In this document: piece by piece, positions 1 through 8,798 of the stretch
How positions within the stretch are numbered: the stretch's first letter is position 1
Layout of the letters: every line of letters starts with the position of its first letter
Source: Friedmanniella sp.
GTDB taxonomy: Bacteria > Actinomycetota > Actinomycetes > Propionibacteriales > Propionibacteriaceae
DNA: 24,854 nucleotides
Reading direction: 5' to 3'
Assembly (NCBI GenBank): GCA_025964935.1
Contig: JAOPXW010000200.1
Location: 1-24,854, forward strand
The notes under the pieces: model-generated
Databases searched by the model: none
What the model was told of the DNA's origin: nothing
Seen by the model: only the letters and a program-made list of their open reading frames with translations
Translations under genes and position numbers: made by a program

Positions 1-620
1 AGGAGCTGGCCGACTCCGCGGCCGCGCTCGGCTGCGCGGAGGTCGTCCGGCTGGGCTTCGTGGACTCCGGCTGGCGGACCGAGGCCCCGCCGGACGCCTT
101 CAGCCGGATGGACCTCGACACCGCGGCCGCCCCGCTGGTGGAGGTGCTGCGGCGGGAGGGCGCGGACGCGCTGACCAGCTACGACGCGGCCGGGGGCTAC
201 GGGCACCCGGACCACCTGCAGGTGCACCGGGTGGGGCGCCGGGCGGCGGAGCTGGCCGGCACGCCGCTGGTCCTGGAGGCCACCATCGACCGTGACCTGA
301 TCCGACCCCTGGTCCGGGTGGCCGCGGCCGTCCCCCGGCTGCTGCCGTCGGTCCGGGCGGCGGAGTACGCCACCGCGTACACCCCGCGGCGCGAGCTCAC
401 GCACCGGGTGGACGTACGGGCCTACGTCGACACCAAGCGGGCGGCGCTGCGGGCCCACACCAGCCAGGCCGGGGGAGACGAGGGGCTGCGCACCGCCGCC
501 CTGCTGCTGATGCTGCCGCGCTGGCTCTGGCGGCGGCTGCTGGGACGGGAGTGGTTCGTCGAGGTCGGCCGGACGCCCGGCCCACTGCTCGACGACATCT
601 TCACCACCCTGGAGACGTGA
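1..620 (+). CDS. PIG-L (LmbE/MshB-like) deacetylase, C-terminal part
   Basis: The reading frame is open from the left edge (first full codon at base 3) to TGA at 618-620, so the gene starts outside the window. The in-window part begins ELADSAAALGC and runs on through VVRLGFVDSG, a pattern usual in the first third of PIG-L proteins. GYGHPDH near base 200 carries the second zinc-binding His region of the family. The first metal motif (AHPDDE type) would lie upstream and cannot be checked. The family removes N-acetyl groups from sugars, as in mycothiol or glycolipid synthesis; which substrate applies here cannot be told. The last codons (ctg gag acg tga) fall inside a hairpin repeat arm (607-624). 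The gene converges on iolA. Confidence 0.85.
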   Translation, partial: ELADSAAALGCAEVVRLGFVDSGWRTEAPPDAFSRMDLDTAAAPLVEVLRREGADALTSYDAAGGYGHPDHLQVHRVGRRAAELAGTPLVLEATIDRDLIRPLVRVAAAVPRLLPSVRAAEYATAYTPRRELTHRVDVRAYVDTKRAALRAHTSQAGGDEGLRTAALLLMLPRWLWRRLLGREWFVEVGRTPGPLLDDIFTTLET

Positions 621-682
621 CGCCCGCGCGTCGGTGGCGGGCGGAACGCCCCTGTCCGGTGCAGTGGCGTCCCTTTCCGGGG
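607..682. repeat. Degenerate hairpin repeat (copy A) between convergent genes
   Basis: The left arm at 607-624 (ccctggagacgtgacgcc) and the right arm at 662-682 (cagtggcgt then ccctttccgggg) closely match the arms of the element at 17266-17344. Against that element's right arm, the right arm here differs at about 3 of 22 positions; the left arm differs at about 2 of 18 from the complement. The two arms pair only imperfectly with each other. A smaller perfect hairpin, cgcccgc/gcgggcg at 621-627/637-643, lies inside. It sits between the stop of the PIG-L gene and the stop of iolA and could act as a bidirectional terminator. Being repeated suggests a REP-like or small mobile element, which is inference. 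Confidence 0.5.
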
Positions 683-686
683 CGGC

Positions 687-2180
687 TCAGCTGTTCTGTG
701 GGAACCCGAGGTTCAGGCCGCCGTGGCTAGGGTCGAGCCAGCGCGTGGTGACGACCTTGCCGCGGGTGAAGAAGTGCACCCCCTCGGTGCCGTGGGCGTG
801 CGTGTCGCCGAACAGCGAGCTCTTCCAGCCCCCGAAGGAGTAGTAGGCCATCGGGACCGGGACGGGCACGTTGATGCCGATCATCCCCACCTTGACCTCG
901 TTCTGGAACTGCCGGGCCGCCCCGCCGTCGTTGGTGAAGATGGCGGTGCCGTTGCCGTACGGGTTGGCGTTGATGAGCTGGACGCCCTCGGCGTAGCTGT
1001 CGATCCGGACCACCGACAGCACCGGGCCGAAGATCTCGTCGGTGTAGATGCTCATGTCGGTCGTGACGTGGTCGAACAGCGTCGGGCCGACGAAGAAGCC
1101 CTCGCCGTCGGCGTCGACCTGCGGGGCCCGGCCGTCGACGACCACGGTGGCCCCGGCCGCCTCACCGGCGTCGATGTAGCCGGCCACCCGGTCCCGGGAC
1201 ACCGAGGTGACCAGCGGCCCCATGTCACAGCCGCGGGTGCCGTCCCCGGTCCGCAGCCCGACCGTGCGCTCCTTGATCTTGGCCACCAGCTCGTCGGCGA
1301 TCTCGCCCACCGCCAGCACGGCCGAGATGGCCATGCAGCGCTCGCCGGCGGAGCCGTAGCCGGCGTTGACGGCCTGGTCAGCGGCCAGGTCCAGGTCGGC
1401 GTCGGGCAGCACCAGCATGTGGTTCTTGGCCCCGCCCAGGGCCTGCACCCGCTTGCCGTGGGTGGTGCCGGTCTCGTACACGTAGCGCGCGATCGGGGTG
1501 GAGCCGACGAAGGAGATCGAGGCCACGTCGGGGTGGGTCAGCAGGCCGTCCACCGCGACCTTGTCCCCGTTGAGCACGTTGAAGACCCCGTCGGGCAGAC
1601 CGGCCTCCTGCCACAGCTCCGCCATCCACAGCGCGGCGGTCGGCACCTTCTCGCTGGGCTTGAGCACCACGGTGTTGCCCGCCGCGATCGCGATCGGGAA
1701 GAACCACATGGGCACCATGGCGGGGAAGTTGAAGGGCGAGATGATCCCGACGACGCCGAGCGGCTGGCGGACCGAGTGCACGTCGACCTTGGTGGAGGCG
1801 TTCTCGGTGAACCCGCCCTTCAGCAGGTGCGGAATACCGCAGGCGAACTCGACCACCTCCTGCCCGCGGCTGACCTCGCCGAGGGCGTCGGAGAGCACCT
1901 TGCCGTGCTCGGAGGTGATGATGGCGGCGAGCTCGGACTTGCGCGCGTTCAGCAGCTCCCGGAAGGCGAAGAGGATCTGGGTCCGGCGGGCCAGCGAGGT
2001 GTCGCGCCAGTCCGGGAAGGCCGCGACCGCGGCGGCGACGACCTCGTTCACGTCGGCCTCCGAGGCCAGCGCCAGCTGCGCGGTGACCTCGCCGGTGGCC
2101 GGGTTGGTGACGTCGGAGAAGCGGCCTCCGGTGCCGTCGAAGGTGGTGCCGTTCTTCCAGTGGTGCAGCGTCGTGGCCAT
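687..2180 (-). CDS. iolA: Methylmalonate/malonate-semialdehyde dehydrogenase (CoA-acylating)
   Basis: The 497-residue product is a full-length aldehyde dehydrogenase of the MMSDH class. It converts malonate semialdehyde, the last inositol intermediate, to acetyl-CoA and CO2 with NAD and CoA, and may also serve valine catabolism (mmsA). The active-site segment GSAGERCMAIS places the catalytic Cys at residue 282. The stretch ALGGAKNHM followed by LVLPDADLD is typical of this subgroup, which lacks the usual ALDH general-base Glu there. ATG at 2180 is preceded by GAGGAA at suitable spacing. It is the last gene of the iol operon, 26 nt after the isomerase stop, and ends against a hairpin repeat. 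Confidence 0.93.
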   Translation of the reverse strand: MATTLHHWKNGTTFDGTGGRFSDVTNPATGEVTAQLALASEADVNEVVAAAVAAFPDWRDTSLARRTQILFAFRELLNARKSELAAIITSEHGKVLSDALGEVSRGQEVVEFACGIPHLLKGGFTENASTKVDVHSVRQPLGVVGIISPFNFPAMVPMWFFPIAIAAGNTVVLKPSEKVPTAALWMAELWQEAGLPDGVFNVLNGDKVAVDGLLTHPDVASISFVGSTPIARYVYETGTTHGKRVQALGGAKNHMLVLPDADLDLAADQAVNAGYGSAGERCMAISAVLAVGEIADELVAKIKERTVGLRTGDGTRGCDMGPLVTSVSRDRVAGYIDAGEAAGATVVVDGRAPQVDADGEGFFVGPTLFDHVTTDMSIYTDEIFGPVLSVVRIDSYAEGVQLINANPYGNGTAIFTNDGGAARQFQNEVKVGMIGINVPVPVPMAYYSFGGWKSSLFGDTHAHGTEGVHFFTRGKVVTTRWLDPSHGGLNLGFPQNS

Positions 2181-2206
2181 GGCTAGTTCCTCACGTCGTG
2201 GATGGT

Positions 2207-3112
2207 TCAGAGGTCGATCTTGTTCGAGGTGACCGCGGCGGCCCGGTCGGCACCGAAGTGCCGCGCGACCAGGGCGACGGTCTTCTCCCGCTGACGGACG
2301 CTGATCTCGCGCGCCTGGTCCTCCCAGCCGAACACGCAGCTGCTCAGCACGCCGTCGAAGCCGACCGCGGCCAGTGCGGCGAAGATCTCGTCGAAGTCGA
2401 CCTCACCCCGTCCGATCTCGGCGTGCTGGTGGACCCGGGCGGTCGAGCCCGGCGGGTTGACGATGTAGCGCAGCCCGTGGTCGGCGGTGTGGTCGAGGGT
2501 GTCGGCGAGGTGCACGTAGCTGAGCTTCTCCGCCGCGCCGGTGATGATCCGGGTGGCGTCGTTGCCCTGGTGGAAGGTGTGGGGGGTGCAGTAGAGGAAC
2601 GAGATCCACTCCCGGTTCAGGCCGCGCACCATGTCCACCCCGGCCCGGCCACCCTCGATGAAGTCGTCCGGGTGCGGCTCCAGCACCAGCTTGATGCCCT
2701 CCCGCTCGAACAGCGGCAGCAGCTCGTCCATCGACCTCATGAACTGGCTCTCGGCCAGCTCGGCGTCCTCGGGACGGCCGTTGAACTCCGAGTTCATCAC
2801 CTCGACCCCGAGGTCGACGGTGATCTGGATGGCCCGCTTCCAGGCGCGTACGGCGGCCTGCCGCTGGCCCTCGTCGGGCCCCGACCAGCGCTGCACCGGC
2901 AGCACGGAGGCGATCCCCACCCCCGCGTCCGCCGCCGCCCGGCGCAGCCGACGGACCCCGGAGTCATCGACCCGCGGGTACCTGAAGAAGGGGACGAAGT
3001 CCTCCTTGGGCGAGAGCTCCATCCAGTCGTAGCCCAGCCCGGCCACCACGTCGGGCAGCTCGTGCACGGCGTGGGTGGCGTAGAACATCTGCGGGTCGAG
3101 CGCCAGCTTCAC
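2207..3112 (-). CDS. TIM-barrel sugar isomerase/epimerase (IolI/IolH-like)
   Basis: The 301-residue product belongs to the AP-endonuclease-2-like TIM-barrel superfamily of sugar phosphate isomerases, epimerases and inosose dehydratases. It starts MKLALDPQMFYATHAVHEL; EVMNSEFNG, LVLEPHPDDFIEG, YCTPHTFHQG and SYVHLADTLDHT carry the acidic and His residues expected for the metal site, and VDFDEIFAAL is a common C-terminal element. GTG at 3112 overlaps the iolG stop as GTGA, which implies translational coupling. Context suggests a step on inososes (isomerase or dehydratase), but the exact reaction is not shown by sequence. If the interrupted iolE-like gene is dead, this is a candidate substitute. 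Confidence 0.85.
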   Translation of the reverse strand: MKLALDPQMFYATHAVHELPDVVAGLGYDWMELSPKEDFVPFFRYPRVDDSGVRRLRRAAADAGVGIASVLPVQRWSGPDEGQRQAAVRAWKRAIQITVDLGVEVMNSEFNGRPEDAELAESQFMRSMDELLPLFEREGIKLVLEPHPDDFIEGGRAGVDMVRGLNREWISFLYCTPHTFHQGNDATRIITGAAEKLSYVHLADTLDHTADHGLRYIVNPPGSTARVHQHAEIGRGEVDFDEIFAALAAVGFDGVLSSCVFGWEDQAREISVRQREKTVALVARHFGADRAAAVTSNKIDL

Positions 3113-4107
3113 GGCCGGGCCTCCATCGCGACCCGGACCTTCTGGCCGGTCCGGACGGCCTCCACCCCGGCCTCGCAGACCGCGACGGCGGCGTACCCGT
3201 CCCAGGCGCCGGGCCCGTCGACCGTGCCGCGCCGGGCCGCGTCGACCCAGCGCTGCAGCTCCACGTCGTACGCCGCCCCGAACCTCTGGACGAAGCCGGG
3301 GGTGAGGGAGCCGCCCCAGCGGCCGTCGGTGGTCTTGACGACCAGGTTCTGGTCGAGGCCGATGGTGGCGCTGCCGCTCTCCCCCACGACCTCGGTGCGC
3401 ACCTCGTAAGCGACCCCGGTCCGGACGTAGATCTCGTCGGTGACGATCCGGCCGGACTCGGTCTCGAAGACCACGATCATCGGGTCGCTGGTGCCCGCCG
3501 GCGCCGCCTTGGTGGCCACGCCCTTGAGCACCTGCACGCTGGTGATCTCCTCGTCCAGGAGGAACCGGGCCACGTCGACCTCGTGCACGACCGAGTCGCG
3601 GATCATGAACTCGGAGTTGAAGAAGTCCGGGACGGTCGGGTTGCGGTGGGTGCAGTGCACGACCAGCGGGTTGCCCAGCGCCCCGTCGGTGATCAGCTTC
3701 TTCAGGGCCACGTACTCCGCGTCGAAGCGCCGCATGAACCCGACCTGGATCAGCGGCCGGCCCAGCCGGGCCTCCTTCTGCACGATCGCGTACGAGGAGG
3801 CGATGTCGGTGGTCAGCGGCTTCTCGCAGAGCACCGGGATGCCGCGGTCGAGGCAGGCGTTGACCTGCTCGTCGTGGGCTCTGCCGGGGGTGGCGATCAG
3901 GACGGCGTCGACGTCCTCGGCCCGGATGGCCTCGAACGGGTCGGCGACGGCGCGGGCACCGACCGAGGCGGCGACCTCGGCCGCCTTCTCGGGGAAGAAG
4001 TCGTTGACCACGGTCACGCGGGCGCCGCGGATCCGGCTGGACAGGGCGGCGGCGTGGAACGCGCCCATCATGCCGACCCCGAGGACGGCGATACGGAGCT
4101 CGGTCAC
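3109..4107 (-). CDS. iolG: Inositol 2-dehydrogenase (Gfo/Idh/MocA family)
   Basis: The 332-residue product oxidises myo-inositol to 2-keto-myo-inositol with NAD, the entry step of the pathway. The Rossmann motif VLGVGMMG lies at residues 8-15, and CEKPLTTD puts the family's EKP lysine at residue 96. HEVD at about 175-178 holds the catalytic acid/base residues. Length agrees with the family (about 335). The frame stays open far upstream, but GTG at 4107 is chosen because VTELRIAVLG is the natural start of the fold and because it overlaps the upstream gene's TGA as GTGA. A related sugar dehydrogenase is possible; the iol neighbours favour inositol. Confidence 0.9.
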   Translation of the reverse strand: MTELRIAVLGVGMMGAFHAAALSSRIRGARVTVVNDFFPEKAAEVAASVGARAVADPFEAIRAEDVDAVLIATPGRAHDEQVNACLDRGIPVLCEKPLTTDIASSYAIVQKEARLGRPLIQVGFMRRFDAEYVALKKLITDGALGNPLVVHCTHRNPTVPDFFNSEFMIRDSVVHEVDVARFLLDEEITSVQVLKGVATKAAPAGTSDPMIVVFETESGRIVTDEIYVRTGVAYEVRTEVVGESGSATIGLDQNLVVKTTDGRWGGSLTPGFVQRFGAAYDVELQRWVDAARRGTVDGPGAWDGYAAVAVCEAGVEAVRTGQKVRVAMEARP

Positions 4108-5021
4108 GAGCGGTCTCCCATGTCGATGTTGGCCCCCGAGCAGGAGCTCAGGTAGGTGCGGGTGCGCTTGGCGATGGGCAGCGGGATGTCGGGGGTGCAG
4201 GGGTAGAGGTCGTGCTCGATGATGCCGCTGATGTCGCGGCCCAGTCCGCCCAGGGCGTCCAGCAGCGGGCCCATCGCCGGCACGCCGAGCGGCGGCTCGA
4301 TCATCGAGCCCATCCGGACGGCTTCGGGGAAGGACAGGTCCTTGTCCAGGACCTGGGCGACGATCTCGGGGTTGACCTGCTTGAGGTGCACGTAGCCGAT
4401 CCGGTCGGGGTACTTGCTGATCAGCTCCAGGCAGTCCCCGCCGTAGTAGGCGATGTGCCCGGTGTCCAGGCACAGGTTGACGAACTCCGGGTCGGTGGAC
4501 TGCAGGAAGCGCTCGATCTCGGGCTGGTAGCCGACGTGGGTGTCGGCGTGGGAGTGGAACTGCACGTGCAGCCCGTACTCCTGGAGGATCCGGCGGCCGA
4601 GCTCGTCGGTGCCGCGGGTCAGCAGGTCCCACTGCTCGGCGCTGAGGTCCGGGCTCTCCCGGGGCGCGCCGGTCTTGTGGTCCCGCCAGGGCTCCGGGAT
4701 GACCACGATGTGCTCACCACCCACCGCCCTGGTCAGCGCGGCCACGTCGGTCACCTGCTTCCAGGTTTAGTCCCAGGCGTCCGGATGGTGCAGTTGGGAG
4801 AAGACCGTGCCCGCCAGGACGGTCAGCCCGTGCTCGTCCAGGGCCTCCTGCAGCTCGCCTGCGTCGCTGGGCAGATACCCGTACGGGCCCAGCTCGATGG
4901 CCTCGTACCCGGCCTCGACGACCTCCCGGAGGAAGGTGCTGGCCGGCACCTGCTCCGGGTCCGAGGGGAACCACACGCCCCACGAGTCCGGTGCGGTGCC
5001 GATGGTGATCTTCGATGACAC
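4104..5021 (-). pseudogene. Inosose dehydratase-like TIM-barrel gene interrupted by in-frame TAA
   Basis: One continuous frame of 306 codons runs from GTG at 5021 (AGGAG 5 nt upstream) to TGA at 4104-4106, broken by a single TAA at 4767-4769 (codon 85). Before it lies TIGTAPDSWGVWFPSDPEQV through HHPDAWD; after it TWKQVTDVAALTRAVGG. The downstream part keeps every expected motif: VIPEPWRD, HSHADTHVG, CLDTGHIAYYGGD, YVHLKQVNP and EHDLYP. Intact, it would match the IolE/IolH family in length and would dehydrate 2-keto-myo-inositol. GTG at 4754, 12 nt past the stop with GGAAG before it, could restart translation and give a split protein. Recent nonsense mutation, sequencing error or a functional split cannot be told apart here. 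Confidence 0.85.
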
Positions 5022-5071
5022 GGAGTCTCCTGCTTCCTTGGTTGGACTGCGGGGTGCGGCGAGCGGGTCGG

Positions 5072-6979
5072 TCAGGTGGTCGGGGTCAGGAACAGCTTCT
5101 GGGTGGCCTTGTGCTCGTCGTAGACGACCCGGGCCTGCTGCGTCGAGTCCAGGGTCGAGGTGGCGCTGACCGGCACGTCCCACCAGGACCCGCTGTCGGG
5201 GGCCCCGACCAGCGGGTCGGTCTCGACGTAGATGACCGTCGACAGCTCGGCCGCCTTGGCCGCGACCACGGCGTCGGCGAACTCGGCGGCGGTGGAGACC
5301 TTGACCACGTCCACCCCGAGGCTGGCCGCGTTGGCGGCCAGGTCGACGGGCAGCACCGCCCCGTCGAGGCGGCCGCTGTCGGCGCTGCGGTAGCGGTAGC
5401 GGGTGCCGAAGCGCTGAGAGCCGAGCGACTCCGAGAGGGAGCCGATCGAGGCGTACCCGTGGTTCTGGACCAGGACCGTGATGATCTTGATGCCCTCCTG
5501 GACAGCGGTCACCAGCTCGGTCGCCATCATCAGGTAGGAGCCGTCGCCGACCATCACGAACACGTCGCGGTCCGGGCAGGCCAGCCGGACGCCCAGGCCG
5601 CCGGCGACCTCGTAGCCCATGCAGGAGTAGCCGTACTCGACGTGGTAGCCCTTCGGGTCGCGCGTCCGCCACAGCTTGTGCAGGTCGCCGGGCATCGAGC
5701 CGGCCGCGCAGACCACGACGTCGCGCGGGTCGGACAGCTCGTTGACCAGCCCGATCACCTCGCTCTGGGTCAGCAGCCCACCGGCCCCCGCGTTCGGCGT
5801 CGGCGGCCGGTAGACGGCCTCCACCTGGGCCTCCCAGGCCGCGTTCAGCTCGGCGACGCGGGACTCGTACGCCGCCTCGACCCGGTAGCCGGTCAGCAGC
5901 CCGGTGAGGGCCTCGAGCGCCTCCCGGGCGTCGGCCACGACACTGAGCCCGGACTGCTTGACCGCGTCCAGCCCGGCGACGTTGACGTTGACGAAGCGCA
6001 CGTCGGGGTTCTGGAACGCCGTCCGGCTGGCGGTGGTGAAGTCGCTGTAGCGGGTGCCGATGCCGATCACCACGTCCGCCTCGGCGGCGAGGGCGTTGGC
6101 CGCGGTGGTCCCGGTCGAGCCGACCGCCCCCAGGCACTGCGGGTGGTCGTAGACCAGCGTGCCCTTGCCGGCCTGGCTCTGACCGACGGGGATGCCGGTC
6201 GCCGTACAGAACGCAGCCAGGGCATCCTGGGCGCCGGAGTAGAGCACCCCACCGCCGGCGACGACCAGGGGCCTCTCGGCGCTCCGGATGAGCTCCGCGG
6301 CCGCCTCGATCACGGCGGTCTCCGGCCGCGGCCGGGCCACCCGCCAGACCCGCCGCTCGAACAGGCTGCTCGGCCAGTCGGCCGCCTGGGCCTGGACGTC
6401 CTGGGGCAGGCAGAGGGTGACCGCGCCGGTCTCGACGGGGTCGGTCAGCACCCGCATGGCCGCCAGCAGCGCGGACGGCAGCTGCTCGGGCCGCCAGATC
6501 CGGTCGAAGTAGCGCGACACGGGCCGGAAGCAGTCGTTGACCGTCACGTCGCCGGAGTCCGGCCGTTCCAGCTCCTGCAGCAGCGGCGAGGCCGCCCGGT
6601 CGGCGAAGGTGTCCGCCGGGATCAGCAGCACCGGCAGCCGGTTGATCGTGGCCAGGGCCGCCCCGGTCACCATGTTGGTGGCCCCCGGGCCGACGCTGGT
6701 GGAGATGGCGTACGTCTGCAGCCGGCTCTTCATCCGCGCGTACGCCACCGCGGTGTGCACCATGGCCTGCTCGTTGCGGCCCAGGATGTAGGGCAGCGCG
6801 TCGGGGGACTCGAGCTCGGCCTGCAGCAGGGCCTGGCCGAAGCCGGCCACGTTGCCGTGGCCGAAGATGCCCAGGCAGCCGGCGAAGAGCTTCTGCTCCA
6901 CCCCGTCGGAGGAGGAGTACTGCACGCTGAGGAAGCGGACCATGGCCTGGGCCACGGTGAGGTGAACGGTCTCGGCCAT
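5072..6979 (-). CDS. iolD: 3D-(3,5/4)-trihydroxycyclohexane-1,2-dione acylhydrolase
   Basis: The 635-residue ThDP-dependent enzyme hydrolyses the inositol ring dione to 5-deoxy-glucuronate, the ring-opening step. Its size equals that of known IolD. The N-terminal ThDP-pyrimidine domain shows GCLGIFGHGNVAGFGQAL; a central domain holds VVAGGGVLYSG; the C-terminal ThDP-binding signature GDGSYLMM with a later NHGY lies near residues 475-505. ATG at 6979 (MAETVHLTVAQAM) is chosen over an upstream in-frame start at 7051 because the latter would overlap iolB and adds non-homologous residues. It starts 5 nt after the iolB stop and is followed 50 nt later by the iolE-like gene. Confidence 0.95.
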   Translation of the reverse strand: MAETVHLTVAQAMVRFLSVQYSSSDGVEQKLFAGCLGIFGHGNVAGFGQALLQAELESPDALPYILGRNEQAMVHTAVAYARMKSRLQTYAISTSVGPGATNMVTGAALATINRLPVLLIPADTFADRAASPLLQELERPDSGDVTVNDCFRPVSRYFDRIWRPEQLPSALLAAMRVLTDPVETGAVTLCLPQDVQAQAADWPSSLFERRVWRVARPRPETAVIEAAAELIRSAERPLVVAGGGVLYSGAQDALAAFCTATGIPVGQSQAGKGTLVYDHPQCLGAVGSTGTTAANALAAEADVVIGIGTRYSDFTTASRTAFQNPDVRFVNVNVAGLDAVKQSGLSVVADAREALEALTGLLTGYRVEAAYESRVAELNAAWEAQVEAVYRPPTPNAGAGGLLTQSEVIGLVNELSDPRDVVVCAAGSMPGDLHKLWRTRDPKGYHVEYGYSCMGYEVAGGLGVRLACPDRDVFVMVGDGSYLMMATELVTAVQEGIKIITVLVQNHGYASIGSLSESLGSQRFGTRYRYRSADSGRLDGAVLPVDLAANAASLGVDVVKVSTAAEFADAVVAAKAAELSTVIYVETDPLVGAPDSGSWWDVPVSATSTLDSTQQARVVYDEHKATQKLFLTPTT

Positions 6980-6984
6980 CGGTC

Positions 6985-7872
6985 TCAGCCTTTCTCGGTG
7001 CCGGTGAGGCGCGGGTCGACCGGCTGGTCGTCCCAGGTGCCGCGGACCCACGTCTGGTCGGGGTGGTCGGAGATCTTCCAGGCGCGCTCGGCCCCGGGCC
7101 CGGCCATGATGTTGAGGTAGTACATGTCGTAGCCCGGCGCCGCGACGCAGGGGCCGTGCCAGCCGTACGGGACCAGCACGGTGTCGCGGTCGTGCACCTC
7201 TTCGAGGATGTCGATGCGGTGTCCCGGGGAGGAGGAGGTCCGCATGAACCCCAGCCCCGGCTCGCCGTGCGGACCGGCCGCGATCTCGAAGTAGTAGATC
7301 TCCTCCAGCTCGCTCTCGGTCTCGGTCGTCTCGTCGTGCTTGTGCGCCGGGTAGGACGACCAGTTACCGCCGGGGGTGATCACCTCGCAGGCGATCAGGG
7401 CACCCGCCTCCAGGGCCCCGGGGATACCGAAGTTGCGGACCTGCCGGCTGGACTGCCCCGCCCCGCGGAGCTCGACCGGCACCTGCGCGGCCGGACCGTA
7501 GCGCAGCGGCAGCACCGTGCTCGTCCGCGCCCCGCAGAGCGCGAACCGGCCGCCGTCGTGGGAGTGGATCCGGGCCACGTGACCGACCGGCAGATAGGCG
7601 AAGTCGGTGGGTCCGGCGAAGACGCCCGGGCGCCCGTCCAGGTCGAGGTGGGCGCCGTCCACCTCCACGCTGCAGGCCCCCGACAGCGGCAGCAGGATCA
7701 TCTCCTCCTCGCCGGTCTCCAGCTCGTGGCTGCCGGCCCGGTCGAGCGAGACCACCCGCAGGCTGGAGTAGCCCCAGCCGGCGGACTCGGGGGTCACCTC
7801 GACGTCGTAGTCACCGCCGGCCGCCCGCCCGGCGGGCAGAAACAGCTCCGGGGAGGGGCTCGCGGTGCTCAC
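6985..7872 (-). CDS. iolB: 5-deoxy-glucuronate isomerase
   Basis: The 295-residue double cupin of the IolB/KduI family isomerises 5-deoxy-glucuronate to 2-deoxy-5-keto-gluconate. Seen in the sequence are SYPAHKHDE (His 177 and 179) followed by ELEEIYYFEI, the metal-binding cupin motif, and late in the chain VLVPYGWHGPCVAAPGYDMYY, also family-typical. Length is that expected. GTG at 7872 overlaps the stop of the upstream aldolase-like gene as GTGA. iolD follows after 5 nt, so the operon is tightly coupled here. Confidence 0.95.
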   Translation of the reverse strand: MSTASPSPELFLPAGRAAGGDYDVEVTPESAGWGYSSLRVVSLDRAGSHELETGEEEMILLPLSGACSVEVDGAHLDLDGRPGVFAGPTDFAYLPVGHVARIHSHDGGRFALCGARTSTVLPLRYGPAAQVPVELRGAGQSSRQVRNFGIPGALEAGALIACEVITPGGNWSSYPAHKHDETTETESELEEIYYFEIAAGPHGEPGLGFMRTSSSPGHRIDILEEVHDRDTVLVPYGWHGPCVAAPGYDMYYLNIMAGPGAERAWKISDHPDQTWVRGTWDDQPVDPRLTGTEKG

Positions 7873-8795
7873 CGGACCATCGAGACGGCGGTGTCGACGG
7901 CCCGGGCGACGTCGTCGTCGGACGGGTAGAGCATGGTGCGGCCGAGGACCAGCCCGCGGACCGAGGGCAGCCGCAGCGCGGCCTGCCAGGAGGCGTACGT
8001 GTCGTCGGGGCTGCCGTCGGGGTCACCGCCCAGCAGCAGGGTGGGCAGCGTGGTCGCCGCCATCACCCGCTCCATCTCCTCGACCACCGGCAGCTTCATC
8101 CAGGTGTATGCGCTGGAGGCCCCCAGGCCCTGGGCGATGTGGATGGACTTCACCACGGCGTTCGGGCTCAGGTCGTTGATGACCTTGCCGTTGATCCGCC
8201 GGGACATGAAGGGCTCGACCATGGCGATCAGCTCAGCCCGGTTGAGGTCGGTGACGGCCCGGCCGCACTGCTCGAGGGTGGCCACCGTCCCGGGATCCTC
8301 CAGGTCGATCCGGGCCAGCATCTTGGCTCCGTCGAAGCGGGCGTCGATGGTGCCCTGCACGTCGTAGCCCGTACGCCGGTCGTCCAGCTCGAAGGACGCC
8401 CCCTGCAGGCCGCCGCGGTTCATGGAGGCGAACACGAGCTTGCCCTCCAGCGCGCCGAGCAGCAGCAGGTCCTCGGCGATGTCGGCGGTGGCCAGCAGGC
8501 CGTCCACCCCGGGCCTCGCGAGTGCGGTGGCCAGGCGCTCCAGCAGCTCCATCCGGTTGCCCATGGCCATCGGCCGGCCGGTGGCCGACAGCGCGCCGCG
8601 GGCCGGATGGTCGCAGGCCACGATCATCAGCCGGCCGTCGGGGCCGAGCAGGTCGCGCCGGCGACGCGACGCCAGCAGCTGCCGGATCCGCTGCGGCTCG
8701 CGGGCGCGCACCTCGTTGATGTCGTGCACGCTACGGACGAAACCGGCGGTCGCCGGGGTGACGCCGGGACCGGCGGAGAGGGTGTCGGTGCTCAT
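7869..8795 (-). CDS. Cgl0158-family (beta/alpha)8-barrel aldolase, probable IolJ counterpart
   Basis: The 308-residue product resembles the Cgl0158/DeoC-LacD-like class I aldolase group found in actinobacterial iol clusters. LLGPDGRLMIVACDHPARGAL is the usual opening; KLVFASMNRGG, KVINDLSPNAVVKSIHIAQG and YTWMKLPVVEEMERV follow, the last holding a candidate Schiff-base lysine, and LLLGGDPDG precedes the C-terminus. It sits directly after iolC (3-nt gap), whose product it would cleave into malonate semialdehyde and dihydroxyacetone phosphate. No separate fructose-bisphosphate-type iolJ is seen, so this gene probably fills that step; this is inference from context. Confidence 0.82.
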   Translation of the reverse strand: MSTDTLSAGPGVTPATAGFVRSVHDINEVRAREPQRIRQLLASRRRRDLLGPDGRLMIVACDHPARGALSATGRPMAMGNRMELLERLATALARPGVDGLLATADIAEDLLLLGALEGKLVFASMNRGGLQGASFELDDRRTGYDVQGTIDARFDGAKMLARIDLEDPGTVATLEQCGRAVTDLNRAELIAMVEPFMSRRINGKVINDLSPNAVVKSIHIAQGLGASSAYTWMKLPVVEEMERVMAATTLPTLLLGGDPDGSPDDTYASWQAALRLPSVRGLVLGRTMLYPSDDDVARAVDTAVSMVR

Positions 8796-8798
8796 CGG

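Noticed and set aside
4754..4769. Frameshift as the cause of the split iolE-like gene
   Set aside because: Both halves are in exactly the same frame; only the TAA codon interrupts.
5015..7120. Long plus-strand open frame (701 codons) opposite iolD and iolB
   Set aside because: Antisense shadow of GC-rich genes: rich in Gly, Arg, Val, Asp and His, with no recognisable motif, and it crosses the boundary between two certain genes.
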